Assembly (NCBI GenBank): GCA_003235715.1
Contig: QJVM01000238.1
Span: forward strand, 1-45,077
DNA length: 45,077 nt
From: Nitrospirota bacterium
Lineage (GTDB): Bacteria; Nitrospirota; Thermodesulfovibrionia; SZUA-242
Direction: 5' to 3'
Part shown: piece by piece, positions 23,852 to 32,706 of the stretch
Position numbering within the stretch: the first letter of the stretch is position 1
Layout of the letters: the number at the start of each line of letters is the position of its first letter
Made by a program: the position numbers and the translations under genes
Notes under the pieces: model-generated
The model's database searches: none
Seen by the model: the letters and a program-made list of their open reading frames with translations, nothing else
What the model was told of the DNA's origin: nothing

Positions 23852-26431
23852 TCAGACCGCCTCAAGAACCTTGCGGATAATGCTGGTCAGGACGCTCCCC
23901 GTGACGGGTTTCCGGATGAGGACCACGTCGGGCTGGGCGAAATATTCCCGGTCCATGTGGCTTTCCATATACCCGGACATGAAGACGACCTGCGCCTTTG
24001 GAACCTGCTTTCGGAAGAGGTCCGCCAGTTCCCGGCCTCCCATGCCCGGCATGACCACGTCCGTCAACAGGACATCGACCTTCTCTCCACCGGCCGCAAC
24101 CAGGCCCAGTGCTTCCTCGCCCGATCCCGCACTGATCACCCGGTAGCCCAGAGGGGTGAGGACGTCCGCCGCGAGCCTTCTTATGGAGATCTCATCATCC
24201 ACCACGAGGACCGTCTCGGAACCTGTGAACATGGGGCCGGGGCCTGGCTCCACCGGCGAATGGGCCAGCGTCTGGACGGCCGGCAGGTAGATTCGGAAGG
24301 ACGTCCCGTGTCCCTTACGGCTCGATACGAAGATAAAACCGTCATGCTGTTTGATGATCCCATAAGCCGTGGCAAGTCCAAGTCCGGTTCCCTCTCCCAC
24401 CTCTTTCGTTGTGAAGAAAGGCTCGAAGACCTTGTCCACGTGTTGCGCGTCGATCCCTTCCCCCGTATCCGTCACGGTGATGAGCACATACGTGCCCGGC
24501 TTGACCTCGTCCCCATGGGGTTTCTCTTCCGGAGGAATTCCGACTCTTTCGGTCTCGATGGTCAGACTGCCGCCCCGGGGCATCGCGTCTCGGGCGTTCA
24601 CTGCAAGGTTCATCAGTACCTGCTCGATCTGTCCCGTGTCAGCCAGGACGCTGCAGCGGTCTGGAGCCGGCTGTATGTCCAGCACAATGTCTTCCCCAAT
24701 CATCCGGCCGAGCATCCGACCCAGATTCTCAATGAGGAAATTGAGGTCGGTTACCTTCATCTCCAGAACCTGTTTCCGGCTGAAGGCCAGAAGCTGTCGT
24801 GTCAGTGCGGCCGCCTTCTGTCCGGCTCTTCGGATCGTCTTCAGCTTCTCCTTGACCGGGTGGTCATCGTCCATTTCGAGGAGGCACATCTCGCTGTAGC
24901 CCAGAATGGCCGAGAGCATATTGTTGAAGTCGTGGGCCACGCCCCCCGCCAGCCGGCCGACCGACTCCAGTTTCTGAGCCTGAAGGAGCTGTAACTCAAG
25001 CCGGTGCCGCTCCTCCTCGGCCCGTTTGCGTTCCGCAATGTCCGTGACGATCACGGCCACCCCGTCCTGACCGCTCACGCGGATCCGTGAAACCGAAAGC
25101 ATCACATCAAGGACCTCACCGGATTTTTTCCTGTACTGGGCCTCATACCGGCTGGGGACCGGGCGTCCTGCCATGCGGTCGCGGTACATCTTCAGGATGT
25201 ACTCCCGGCCCAGCGGCGTGTCAGGCATGATGTCGGTCAGCTTGAGGGCATAAAACTCCTTCTCCCCGTACCCGAGCATGTCAAGAATGGCCTTGTTCGC
25301 ATAGACATACCGGCCGCTTACCTGAAGGAGGATGCCGTCGGTGGCATGTTCCACGAGAACACGGTACCGCTCCTCAGATTCCCTCAGGGCCTCCAGCGCG
25401 TGGCTGGTCCGGATGGACTCGCTCACCAGAGATGCCAGAATGGCCCCGACCTCACGGTCCTCAAGCGTGAAGGGAGGGGATTTCTTGTTGTGAAGAGAGA
25501 CGAGACCGACGATCTCGCCCGATTCCCGGAACAGCGGGGTTACCAGAAAGGAATCGTCCTGATACCCTTCCCAGCCGCTTCGCCTCTGCTCGCAAGAAAA
25601 GGGCCCTCCGCCGAGAAGGGACTTCCGTTCCTTCAAGACCTGCCCGAATATGGTGTTGTCCGGAAGAGGCAGGGGCAGAAGGCGGGGCACCGGCTGACTC
25701 ACGTCAAGCGTATGAACCAGAACCATCGCATTTCCCTGGGGCACGAAGAGACTGCCCCCGGCCGCGGACAGATGGTCGGCGAAGCTTTCCAGAATCCGCG
25801 AGCCGGCCTCCTCAAGACCCTTTCGTCCCACAATGGACCGGGCCGTGTTTGAAATCATGCGCAGCCGCGCCAGTACGGCAACGTTAAGCGCCTGGCCGTT
25901 TTCAGCCTGCCACGGCTGTCCTCTTACAGCCTCGACCTGTCGTGTCTGGCCCCTGACCAGACTGATAAGGATCCGGGTCCATTGGTCCGATCCGGGCTGA
26001 CCCGGGATACAGGCCATCGCTCCGGCCTCTAGAAGGGAACCCACGGATGCGGGAGATAATCCCCCGCTGTCAAAAACCACCAGAGGAGACTCTGTGAATT
26101 TTGAAACCGTCGCGGCCACCCGCTCGGGTACGGGCCCCTTGGATTTCTGAAGGTCCAGCAACACAAAGACAGGAAGAACGCCGGGGGCCTCCCCTGTCAC
26201 GAGTCCGGTGCCACAACCGGAAGCTTCCAGAACGCGGGCCACCATATTCCGGACAGCCTCCTGCTCGCTAATCAAGTGAATGCAGTTCCGGGCCATGAGA
26301 AGGAGAAGGGTCCGACTCTCCCACCGTACGAACAAGGCAGAAGGAGCAACCCGGACCGTGCCTTCCTGTCGGCAGAATTCGGGAGCCTCTTTAAGAATCG
26401 CCCCGCCGCATCCGACGTAATAAATACTCAT
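23852..26431 (-). CDS. Hybrid GAF/PAS histidine kinase with receiver
   Basis: About 859 residues from the ATG at 26431 (MSIYYVGCGG); no ribosome site supports any start. The N-terminal ~170 residues look like a degenerate receiver or unknown sensor (MARNCIHLISEQEAVRNMVA, FVLLDLQKSKG). Then GAF (about 200-350), PAS (365-480, ERYRVLVEHATDGILLQVSG), HisKA with His500 in GGVAHDFNN, HATPase_c (MNLAVNARDAMPRGG, DTGEGI, FEPFFTTKE, GLGLA) and a C-terminal receiver with Asp791 (LLTDVVMPGM) and the Lys of IRKPV. All phosphotransfer residues are present. No membrane segment is clear, so sensing is probably cytosolic. It diverges from the TPR gene with only 29 bases between starts. Confidence 0.93.
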   Translation of the reverse strand: MSIYYVGCGGAILKEAPEFCRQEGTVRVAPSALFVRWESRTLLLLMARNCIHLISEQEAVRNMVARVLEASGCGTGLVTGEAPGVLPVFVLLDLQKSKGPVPERVAATVSKFTESPLVVFDSGGLSPASVGSLLEAGAMACIPGQPGSDQWTRILISLVRGQTRQVEAVRGQPWQAENGQALNVAVLARLRMISNTARSIVGRKGLEEAGSRILESFADHLSAAGGSLFVPQGNAMVLVHTLDVSQPVPRLLPLPLPDNTIFGQVLKERKSLLGGGPFSCEQRRSGWEGYQDDSFLVTPLFRESGEIVGLVSLHNKKSPPFTLEDREVGAILASLVSESIRTSHALEALRESEERYRVLVEHATDGILLQVSGRYVYANKAILDMLGYGEKEFYALKLTDIMPDTPLGREYILKMYRDRMAGRPVPSRYEAQYRKKSGEVLDVMLSVSRIRVSGQDGVAVIVTDIAERKRAEEERHRLELQLLQAQKLESVGRLAGGVAHDFNNMLSAILGYSEMCLLEMDDDHPVKEKLKTIRRAGQKAAALTRQLLAFSRKQVLEMKVTDLNFLIENLGRMLGRMIGEDIVLDIQPAPDRCSVLADTGQIEQVLMNLAVNARDAMPRGGSLTIETERVGIPPEEKPHGDEVKPGTYVLITVTDTGEGIDAQHVDKVFEPFFTTKEVGEGTGLGLATAYGIIKQHDGFIFVSSRKGHGTSFRIYLPAVQTLAHSPVEPGPGPMFTGSETVLVVDDEISIRRLAADVLTPLGYRVISAGSGEEALGLVAAGGEKVDVLLTDVVMPGMGGRELADLFRKQVPKAQVVFMSGYMESHMDREYFAQPDVVLIRKPVTGSVLTSIIRKVLEAV

Positions 26432-26460
26432 AGGGCTGCGCCGTATGGGCGCGATGAACG

Positions 26461-27477
26461 ATGCAGACCAACGGGGACCATCAGGCCATGTCACATACAG
26501 AAAGATCAAGACAGGGAAAGGGACACCACGGACCTGAAGACCAGAACGTCCAGGCCACGGACAGGGCCGTACGGAAACTCGTCCGTGAAGGCCGCGAACT
26601 CTTCAGGCTGGGGCGGTTCCAGGACGCGCTCTCCTCGTTTCTCGGCGCCCTGGAGCTCGAGGAATTCAATATCTACGCTCTCGTAGGGGCCGGGGATGGC
26701 TATCGTCAAATCAAGGACTTTGCCTCGGCCGTGGTCCACTACGAGAAGGCGTTGAGCCGCGAGCCTTCAAACCCCTTTGCCCTCGTGGGACTGGGCGATG
26801 CCCATCGAGGGCTGCACCGCTTTGAGAAGTCCATCGAGGTATGGCAAACCTATCTCCACGCCAACCCGGATAACGTCCAGGTCCTCACCCGCATCGGCGA
26901 TGCCTACCGCCGGACCCTCCGTTTCGAGGAAGGGCTCAAGGCCTATAAGGAAGCCTTGTTTCACGACCCGATCAATCCCTACGCCCTGAGGGGAAAGGCC
27001 GACTGTCATCGTGGTCTTGGAAACTACAGCGAAGCCGCGCGTGCGATGGAAGAGTATCTTATGTACCACCCGGGAAATGCGTCCATCCTCACCCGTCTCG
27101 GCGATGTAAAGATGCGGTTCGAGGATATGGGCGGCGCGGAATCGGCCTATCAGGAAGCCCTGAAAGCCGAACCCGGCTACGTCTATGCCCTCGCGGGGAT
27201 GGGCGAACTTCTCAGAAGGCGGAACGATCTTCAGGGAGCCGCCGATTGTTTCGTCAAGGCCCTGACATCGGACGGAGGAAACCCGAAGGCCATCTCCAGC
27301 CTCACGGAACTCCTGAAATCAGACCCGGCCCCAGGGGTGGAGGATCGGTGGGTCGTTCACATTGCCCGAAAGGCTCTCTGGGACAACAGACCGGATGACG
27401 CGGCCCACGTTGTTCGACGGCTTTCGCCTGAAGCCAGAAGACGCATTTCCGACGCGATCAAGAGACGCCCGGCCTGA
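26461..27477 (+). CDS. Tetratricopeptide-repeat protein
   Basis: A 338-residue soluble protein of about seven consecutive TPR units after a charged N-terminus. Repeats recur every ~34 residues, for example ELFRLGRFQDALSSFLGALE, GYRQIKDFASAVVHYEKALS, AHRGLHRFEKSIEVWQTYL, AYRRTLRFEEGLKAYKEALF, CHRGLGNYSEAARAMEEYL and LLRRRNDLQGAADCFVKAL. TPRs bind partner proteins; none is identified. ATG at 26461 or 26488 could be the start, neither with a Shine-Dalgarno sequence. It is convergent with ftsZ. The apparent in-frame extension of ftsZ runs 121 bases into it, which is best explained by the ftsZ frameshift. Confidence 0.88.
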   Translation: MQTNGDHQAMSHTERSRQGKGHHGPEDQNVQATDRAVRKLVREGRELFRLGRFQDALSSFLGALELEEFNIYALVGAGDGYRQIKDFASAVVHYEKALSREPSNPFALVGLGDAHRGLHRFEKSIEVWQTYLHANPDNVQVLTRIGDAYRRTLRFEEGLKAYKEALFHDPINPYALRGKADCHRGLGNYSEAARAMEEYLMYHPGNASILTRLGDVKMRFEDMGGAESAYQEALKAEPGYVYALAGMGELLRRRNDLQGAADCFVKALTSDGGNPKAISSLTELLKSDPAPGVEDRWVVHIARKALWDNRPDDAAHVVRRLSPEARRRISDAIKRRPA

Positions 27478-27523
27478 ACCCCGACCGTCGCCGCCGCACG
27501 CTCTCCTGCCGCCTTCCCGAAAC

Positions 27524-28670
27524 CTATGAGGCGCGAGGTCCGAAAAGAGGGCTTCTTGCCTTGGCCGCGGCCTGCCTCAAAAAGGTCGGCACGTCCAGGG
27601 GGTCTTCGTTGATCTGGGGCTCCGGACTGAAATCCAGGGACAGCTCGCTGTATTCCTTGCTGAGAACACGTTCCGCCCCGCGCGGAACCGATGCAAGCGT
27701 ACGCCGGATCCATTCGGCAGACTTCAATGACCGTGACCTGGACTTCGTCATCAAGGTCCGGGTTGATCACGGCCCCGAAGATGATGTTCGCTTCTTCGTC
27801 CGCGAGTTCCTGAATCAGCGACAGTCCCTCGTTGGCATCGGTCAGGGTCATGGAGGGGCCACCCGTGATATTCACCAGAACGCCCTTGGCGCCGTCAATG
27901 GTCACATCGTCAAGAAGCGGGCTCGAGATCGCCTGTTTGGCTGCGCTCTCCACACGCCGTTCACCCGTGGCCCGACCTGTACCCATGACGGCCCGCCCCA
28001 TCCCCGACATGATCGCGTGCACATCCGCAAAATCGGCGTTGATCAGCCCGGAGACCTGGATGATGTCCGATATGCCCTGAACGCCCTGCCGGAGCACATC
28101 GTCCGCAATGCGAAAGGCCTCAAGGAACGGCCGGTCCTTGGCCACCGTAAGCAGACGGTTATTGGGAATGGTGATGATGGCATCCACGTGCTGTTTGAGT
28201 TCCTTGAGTCCGGACTCGGCATTACGGGAACGTTTCAGTCCCTCAAACGTGAACGGTTTGGTCACCACGGCCACCGTGAGAATGTTCTTCTCGCGGGCCA
28301 CCTCCGCGATAACCGGGGCCGCACCGGTCCCCGTGCCGCCTCCCATCCCGGCCGTGATGAAGACCATGTCCGCACCGTCCAGAACACCCGCAATCTCATC
28401 CCGCACCTCCAGGGCCGCGCCACGCCCCTTTTCGGGGTCCGCACCGGCCCCCAGTCCTCGGGTCAACGTCTGCCCCAATTGAACCCGGATGGGTGCCAAC
28501 GAAGATATGAGGTCCTGACTGTCCGTGTTCATTACGACAAATTCAACACCCTCGAGGCCGGCTGCGATCATGTTGTTGACGGCGTTTCCGCCCGCACCTC
28601 CAACACCGATGACCTTGAGTCGGGCTCTGTTCGTGATACTGGTAACTTCTTCGAGTTCAAACATGTTCAT
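27524..28670 (-). CDS. ftsZ: Cell division protein FtsZ (frameshifted near the 3' end)
   Basis: The tubulin-like GTPase that forms the division ring. From ATG 28670 (AAGGGGG upstream) residues 1-315 are a normal core: VIGVGGAGGNAVNNM, GGGTGTGAAPV (110-120), NADFADVHAIM, GAVINPDLDDEVQVTVI. There the expected VTVIATGF breaks: the same frame reads EVCRMDPAYAC and runs to 27357 with an unrelated tail (437 residues). One frame over, from about 27724, comes KSAEWIRRTLASVPRG and then PLDVPTFLRQAAAKA, which matches the conserved C-terminal peptide that binds FtsA, ending at 27524. The sum, about 381 residues, is the usual length. The ATGF stretch is in neither frame, so bases may be missing. Sequencing or assembly error, or a real mutation, are possible. 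Confidence 0.9.
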
Positions 28671-28770
28671 CGTCCCCCTTTCGCTGCCGCCGTGCCCGTC
28701 CCCCGGCGCCTCCTTTCAAAGGTCACCGTTCGTCCGGAATGCACGGAGCTACGGTTTTTATTAACAGACG

Positions 28771-28786
28771 TTCCGGTTCACCGGAA
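28771..28786. repeat. Hairpin directly after ftsA
   Basis: TTCCGGT-TC-ACCGGAA is a perfect 7-bp inverted repeat adjacent to the ftsA stop codon, at the head of the 116-base ftsA-ftsZ gap. On the minus strand it is followed by an AT-rich stretch (TTAATAAAAA) rather than a T-run, so it is more likely an mRNA processing or stability hairpin, or part of an ftsZ promoter region, than a full terminator. Confidence 0.4.
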
Positions 28787-30031
28787 TCAGCTTCGGAATA
28801 CGCCTTCCACCCAGTCCTTCATGCGGGACACAATTCCCGCGAACAAACCTTCCTCCCCTGCCCCACGGAGGTCCAGCCTCGCCATTTCTCGGCGGGCGGC
28901 ATAAAGCACCAGTCCCACGCCCGTAGCATGCCTGGGGTCGGCCACGACCTCTGGCAGACCGGTGACCCCGCGGGGTACAGCCCGCCGCACCGGCATCTCC
29001 AGGATCTCCTCCCCAAGTTCAGGCAGGCCCTCGAGCTGGGTGCCGCCCCCGGTGAGAACCAACCCGGCCGTGACCAGGTCTCCACAGGAAGAACGCTTGA
29101 TCTCGGCGGCAATAAGCTCAAGGAGTTCTTCTGCCCTGGGTTGAATGATCTCCACCAGGTAACGGCGCGGAACCTCCTTGACCTGCTTGCTCATAGGGCC
29201 CTTCAACCGAACCATCGTCCCCTCACCCACGCGGGACATGAGGGTCGTTCCGTGTTCGAGCTTCAGACGTTCCGCCTCGCCCGAAGGCACACGGAGCCCC
29301 ACCGCCAGGTCGGTGGTGAAATTGCTGCCCCCGATGGCGATGACGGCTGTGTGGCAAATGCTGCCCTGATGGAAGAGGGCAATATCCGTGGTGCCGCCCC
29401 CGATATCGACGATCCCCACGCCAAGGTCTCTCTCGTCTTCTGACAGGGCCGCCTCGGCCGAGGCGAGGGGCTCCAGCACGATATCGCTCACATTCAGGTC
29501 CGCCCGTTCACAGCATTTCACGAGATTCTGGACCGCCGAGACTGCGCCTGTGATGATGTGCACCTCGGCCTCCATCCGTATGCCCGACATACCTCGCGGA
29601 TCCAGGACCCCGCCCTGACCGTCGACGATAAAGTCCTTTGTAAGCACATGCAGAATTTCGCGGTCCAGCGGTATGGCCACCGCCTTGGCCGCTTCCACGA
29701 CCCGGTCGATATCGGACTGTGTGATCTCGTCTCCCTTTACCGCGATGACCCCGCGACTGTTGAACCCCTTGATGTGTCCCCCGGCAATGCCCACGTGGAC
29801 GCTCCGAATGTCCACGCCCGCCATGAGTTCCGCCTCCTGAACCGCAGCCTTGATCGATTCAACGGTGCTCTCGATATTGACCACAATACCCTTGCGGAGC
29901 CCCCGTGAGGGACTGCAGCCGAAACCGATGATTTCGACTTCCCCTTCCGGCCTGAGCTCTCCAACCACGGCACAAACCTTGGTCGTTCCCACATCGAGGC
30001 CCACAAGCAGTTCTGTTCCGCGTGACTTCAT
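28787..30031 (-). CDS. ftsA: Cell division protein FtsA
   Basis: A 414-residue actin-like ATPase that ties FtsZ filaments to the membrane. LLVGLDVGTTKVCAVVGE is the phosphate-1 motif; IVDIGGGTTDIALFHQGSI the phosphate-2 motif; LTGGGTQLEGL the adenosine motif. The 1C domain is present (DIRSVHVGIAGGHIKGFNSRG), and the C-terminus (GIVSRMKDWVEGVFRS) forms the amphipathic membrane helix. It starts 19 bases after ftsQ and is separated from ftsZ by 116 bases, the largest gap in the cluster, which may hold an extra ftsZ promoter. Confidence 0.97.
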   Translation of the reverse strand: MKSRGTELLVGLDVGTTKVCAVVGELRPEGEVEIIGFGCSPSRGLRKGIVVNIESTVESIKAAVQEAELMAGVDIRSVHVGIAGGHIKGFNSRGVIAVKGDEITQSDIDRVVEAAKAVAIPLDREILHVLTKDFIVDGQGGVLDPRGMSGIRMEAEVHIITGAVSAVQNLVKCCERADLNVSDIVLEPLASAEAALSEDERDLGVGIVDIGGGTTDIALFHQGSICHTAVIAIGGSNFTTDLAVGLRVPSGEAERLKLEHGTTLMSRVGEGTMVRLKGPMSKQVKEVPRRYLVEIIQPRAEELLELIAAEIKRSSCGDLVTAGLVLTGGGTQLEGLPELGEEILEMPVRRAVPRGVTGLPEVVADPRHATGVGLVLYAARREMARLDLRGAGEEGLFAGIVSRMKDWVEGVFRS

Positions 30032-30050
30032 TGCAGCTCGAAACGGCCGG

Positions 30051-30839
30051 TTAACCGTGCGCTCCTTTCCGGTTCAGCGGGGATACGATGACCTTGTTGG
30101 AATAACGGAGATCCACGTGGTCGACCTCGACCTTCCTCTTGAGGATCTCCGGTTCAATCGCGAACCATCGGTCCAGCTTTCTCGGGAAGTCTCCCTCCCC
30201 GAGCTTCACAGCCACGCCATCAATGTTCATCACCAGATTATTGCCGTCGCGCACCCGGATCTCCAGGGATTCGCAGCGGGTCATGACCTTCCGGGCGTCA
30301 AGCGCTTCCACCAGTTCCACCACCGAAGCCGGAACAGGATAGGCCTCCCTTCCCCGGACCAGGGGAAGGAAAGGGACCTCCTCGGACCTCAGGGCCTCGA
30401 TGGGGTTCCCGTCCGCATCCAGATAGTAGAGCTTGCCTCCCTTTTCCAGGAGGGCCACGGGCTCCCTTTCCTTGATGCGGACCCTGAGTCGACCCGGCAT
30501 TTCCTTGCGAATCTCCGCCTTTTCAATCCACGGCGACGTCTGGAGCGTTGCCACCGCCCTCTCGAGGTCCAGGGATACCATTCCTTCATCCGACGGCCTC
30601 ACCATCTCGGCCACCTCTTCTCCGGACAGTCGGCGGGTTCCTTCCACGATGATCTCTTTCACCGGACCCACGCGTTCCAGGGCCTTTCTTCCCGAGGCCG
30701 AAACATAGGGATACACCTTGTAGGCGCCCGTCACAGCAACCCCGAAGAGGCCCACCAGGGCGAGTCCGAACATCAGGCGGCGCCGGCGTCCCCTGCGGTT
30801 TTCCTTATCTTTCTTCCTGACGTTTGACCGATTCTTCAA
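30051..30839 (-). CDS. ftsQ: Cell division protein FtsQ
   Basis: A bitopic divisome protein linking early and late division proteins. The proposed TTG at 30839 has GGAG seven bases upstream and gives 262 residues; the open frame also offers a TTG at 30869. Order: basic cytoplasmic tail (KKDKENRRGRRRR), one membrane segment (LMFGLALVGLFGVAVTGAY), POTRA domain (VKEIIVEGTRRLSGEEVAEMV) and beta domain (PWIEKAEIRKEMPGRLRVRI, EVDHVDLRYSNKVIV). The start lies inside the 3' end of ddl, so translation is probably coupled. Confidence 0.9.
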   Translation of the reverse strand: MKNRSNVRKKDKENRRGRRRRLMFGLALVGLFGVAVTGAYKVYPYVSASGRKALERVGPVKEIIVEGTRRLSGEEVAEMVRPSDEGMVSLDLERAVATLQTSPWIEKAEIRKEMPGRLRVRIKEREPVALLEKGGKLYYLDADGNPIEALRSEEVPFLPLVRGREAYPVPASVVELVEALDARKVMTRCESLEIRVRDGNNLVMNIDGVAVKLGEGDFPRKLDRWFAIEPEILKRKVEVDHVDLRYSNKVIVSPLNRKGAHG

Positions 30840-31755
30840 GGATGATCTCCAGCAGTTCCACAAATTCAATTCCGGCCGATCGCGCTATCTTGGGCAGGAG
30901 GCTCGTCGGGGTCATGCCCGGAAGCGTGTTGACCTCAAGGGCCCAGGGCGCACCCGACCCGTCCACCAGAAAGTCCACGCGACTGTAGACGCGACACCCC
31001 AGGGCCTGGTGGGCCTTTTCGGCCTCCCTCTTCACGCGTTCGTAGACGTCGGGCTCAATCTCTGGGGGCAGGATGTAATCCGTCATCCCACTCGTGTACT
31101 TGCACCGGTAGTCATAAAAATCGCCCTTGGGTCGGACCTCCACGCCGCCGATGGCCTTGTCCCGCAGGACGCCAATGTGAACCTCCTTGCCAACCACGAA
31201 GGTTTCGAGGATGACCCTGGGGCCGTACTTTCGCGCCTCTTGAAAAGCCTCCCGGAACTGCTCCTCGGACCGAACGATACTGACGCCGATGCTGGACCCC
31301 TCGGCGGCCGGCTTCACGACAACGGGCGTGCCAAGCCGGCTTGCGATTTCGTGATAATTCGGAATACCGGACCCTTCAAATACTGTGCACGCGGCCACCT
31401 TCAGTCCTGCAGCCTCGAACACGCGTTTGGACATGACCTTGTCCATGGCCAGAGCGGAAGCCAATATTCCCGATCCTGTGTACGGAATTCCCATGACTTC
31501 GAGAAGACCCTGGACGGCCCCGTTCTCACCCGCTCCGCCATGAAGGGCCAGAAAGGCCACGTCCACCTTTTCTTCGAGGAGACGATGGTAAAGCGTTTCG
31601 TTGGTGATCTCCAATGGGATCACAGTGTAGCCTCTGTCCGAAAGGGCCTTGGCCACGGGCCGGCCGCTGTTCAGTGACACCTCCCGCTCGCTCGAACTGC
31701 CGCCCATGATGACGCCGATACGTTTTTCCGTGACAAGATGTTTCCCTTCAGACAT
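30805..31755 (-). CDS. ddl: D-alanine--D-alanine ligase
   Basis: A 316-residue ATP-grasp enzyme making the D-Ala-D-Ala dipeptide for peptidoglycan (EC 6.3.2.4). GVIMGGSSSEREVSL opens the N-terminal domain; LHGGAGENGAVQGLLE, VVKPAAEGSSIGVS, and SRVDFLVDGSGAPWALEVNTLPGMT contain the substrate and metal-binding residues. Length fits the DdlB type found inside dcw clusters. It overlaps murB upstream by 8 bases and ftsQ downstream by about 35. Confidence 0.97.
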   Translation of the reverse strand: MSEGKHLVTEKRIGVIMGGSSSEREVSLNSGRPVAKALSDRGYTVIPLEITNETLYHRLLEEKVDVAFLALHGGAGENGAVQGLLEVMGIPYTGSGILASALAMDKVMSKRVFEAAGLKVAACTVFEGSGIPNYHEIASRLGTPVVVKPAAEGSSIGVSIVRSEEQFREAFQEARKYGPRVILETFVVGKEVHIGVLRDKAIGGVEVRPKGDFYDYRCKYTSGMTDYILPPEIEPDVYERVKREAEKAHQALGCRVYSRVDFLVDGSGAPWALEVNTLPGMTPTSLLPKIARSAGIEFVELLEIILEESVKRQEER

Positions 31756-32701
31756 GAATAGACCTCACGCGACCCAGGATATGTATCTCCGGTTCAAGAC
31801 GAACTCCGGCTGTCTCTTCCACGGCGCGTTTCACCCGATCCAGAAGAGCGCTGAACTGTTCCGCCGTTCCGGTCCCGTCGTTGACGAAAAAGTTCGCATG
31901 GGTCTCGCTCACCCGGACCCCACCCTCGACGGCCCCGCGCATCCCGGCCTCATCGATCAGTTTCCAGGCCGACCCGTCCGGAGGATTCCGGAAAACGCTT
32001 CCGGCACTCCGATCTGAAACCGGCTGGCGTTGACGCTTTTCTTCGAGGTAAAGGGTGATCCGGTTCAGCACGTCTACAGGCTCCGCGAGTCCGACGGAAA
32101 GATTTGCAGCAAGGACGAAACGGTCCCCCTCCAGCCCCCAGTCACGATAGCGGAAGGGAATCTCTGATCCCGGAATCCTGTGGGTTCGGCCTGAACGGTC
32201 CACAAGACTCAGACTCTCGACCGAGTCCTTCATCTCGAAACCGAAGGACCCTGCGTTCATCCGGACCGCCCCTCCCAGGAGTCCCGGGATTCCGGATGCC
32301 CATTCAAGGCCCGTATACCCCCTCTCCGCGCAGAAACGGAGAAGACGTGCGAGTGACAGGCCGCCACCGGCCACAAGAATTCCGGCATCCCGTTCCGCGT
32401 GTTCCTCGAGCCGGGCCAGTCTCCGGAGAGAGACGACGATCCCCTCGATGCCGCCGTCCTGAACAAGGAGGTTGCTCCCTCCTCCGACCACGGTCACGGG
32501 AGCCTGTTCACGGTCCGCAAGGCCCAGTAGGTCTTCGAAGGACGCTTCCGTATCCGGCAAGACGTAAATATCGGCTGGCCCACCGATGGACAGGGTCGTA
32601 TGCCTGGACATTGATTCATCGAAGCGCACCTCCAGGCCCGGAACCTTGCTGAATTTCCGGTTCCACCAGTCCTGGTTGAAGGGTGACGCGTTCATGGTCA
32701 T
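31748..32701 (-). CDS. murB: UDP-N-acetylenolpyruvoylglucosamine reductase
   Basis: A 317-residue FAD enzyme that reduces enolpyruvyl-UDP-GlcNAc to UDP-MurNAc (EC 1.3.1.98). FAD domain: TTLSIGGPADIYVLPDT, VTVVGGGSNLLVQDGG, ASGIPGLLGGAVRMNAGSFG. Substrate domain: RSAGSVFRNPPDGSAWKLID holds the proton-donating Ser, and ETHANFFVND follows. Length and layout fit the short (type II) form. ATG at 32701, or 32695 two codons on. It follows murC by 5 bases and overlaps ddl by 8. Confidence 0.97.
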   Translation of the reverse strand: MTMNASPFNQDWWNRKFSKVPGLEVRFDESMSRHTTLSIGGPADIYVLPDTEASFEDLLGLADREQAPVTVVGGGSNLLVQDGGIEGIVVSLRRLARLEEHAERDAGILVAGGGLSLARLLRFCAERGYTGLEWASGIPGLLGGAVRMNAGSFGFEMKDSVESLSLVDRSGRTHRIPGSEIPFRYRDWGLEGDRFVLAANLSVGLAEPVDVLNRITLYLEEKRQRQPVSDRSAGSVFRNPPDGSAWKLIDEAGMRGAVEGGVRVSETHANFFVNDGTGTAEQFSALLDRVKRAVEETAGVRLEPEIHILGRVRSIHV

Positions 32702-32706
32702 GGGAT

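Noticed and set aside
27561-28904. 447-codon plus-strand open frame opposite ftsZ
   Set aside because: It is antisense to the FtsZ core, and its translation resembles no known family.
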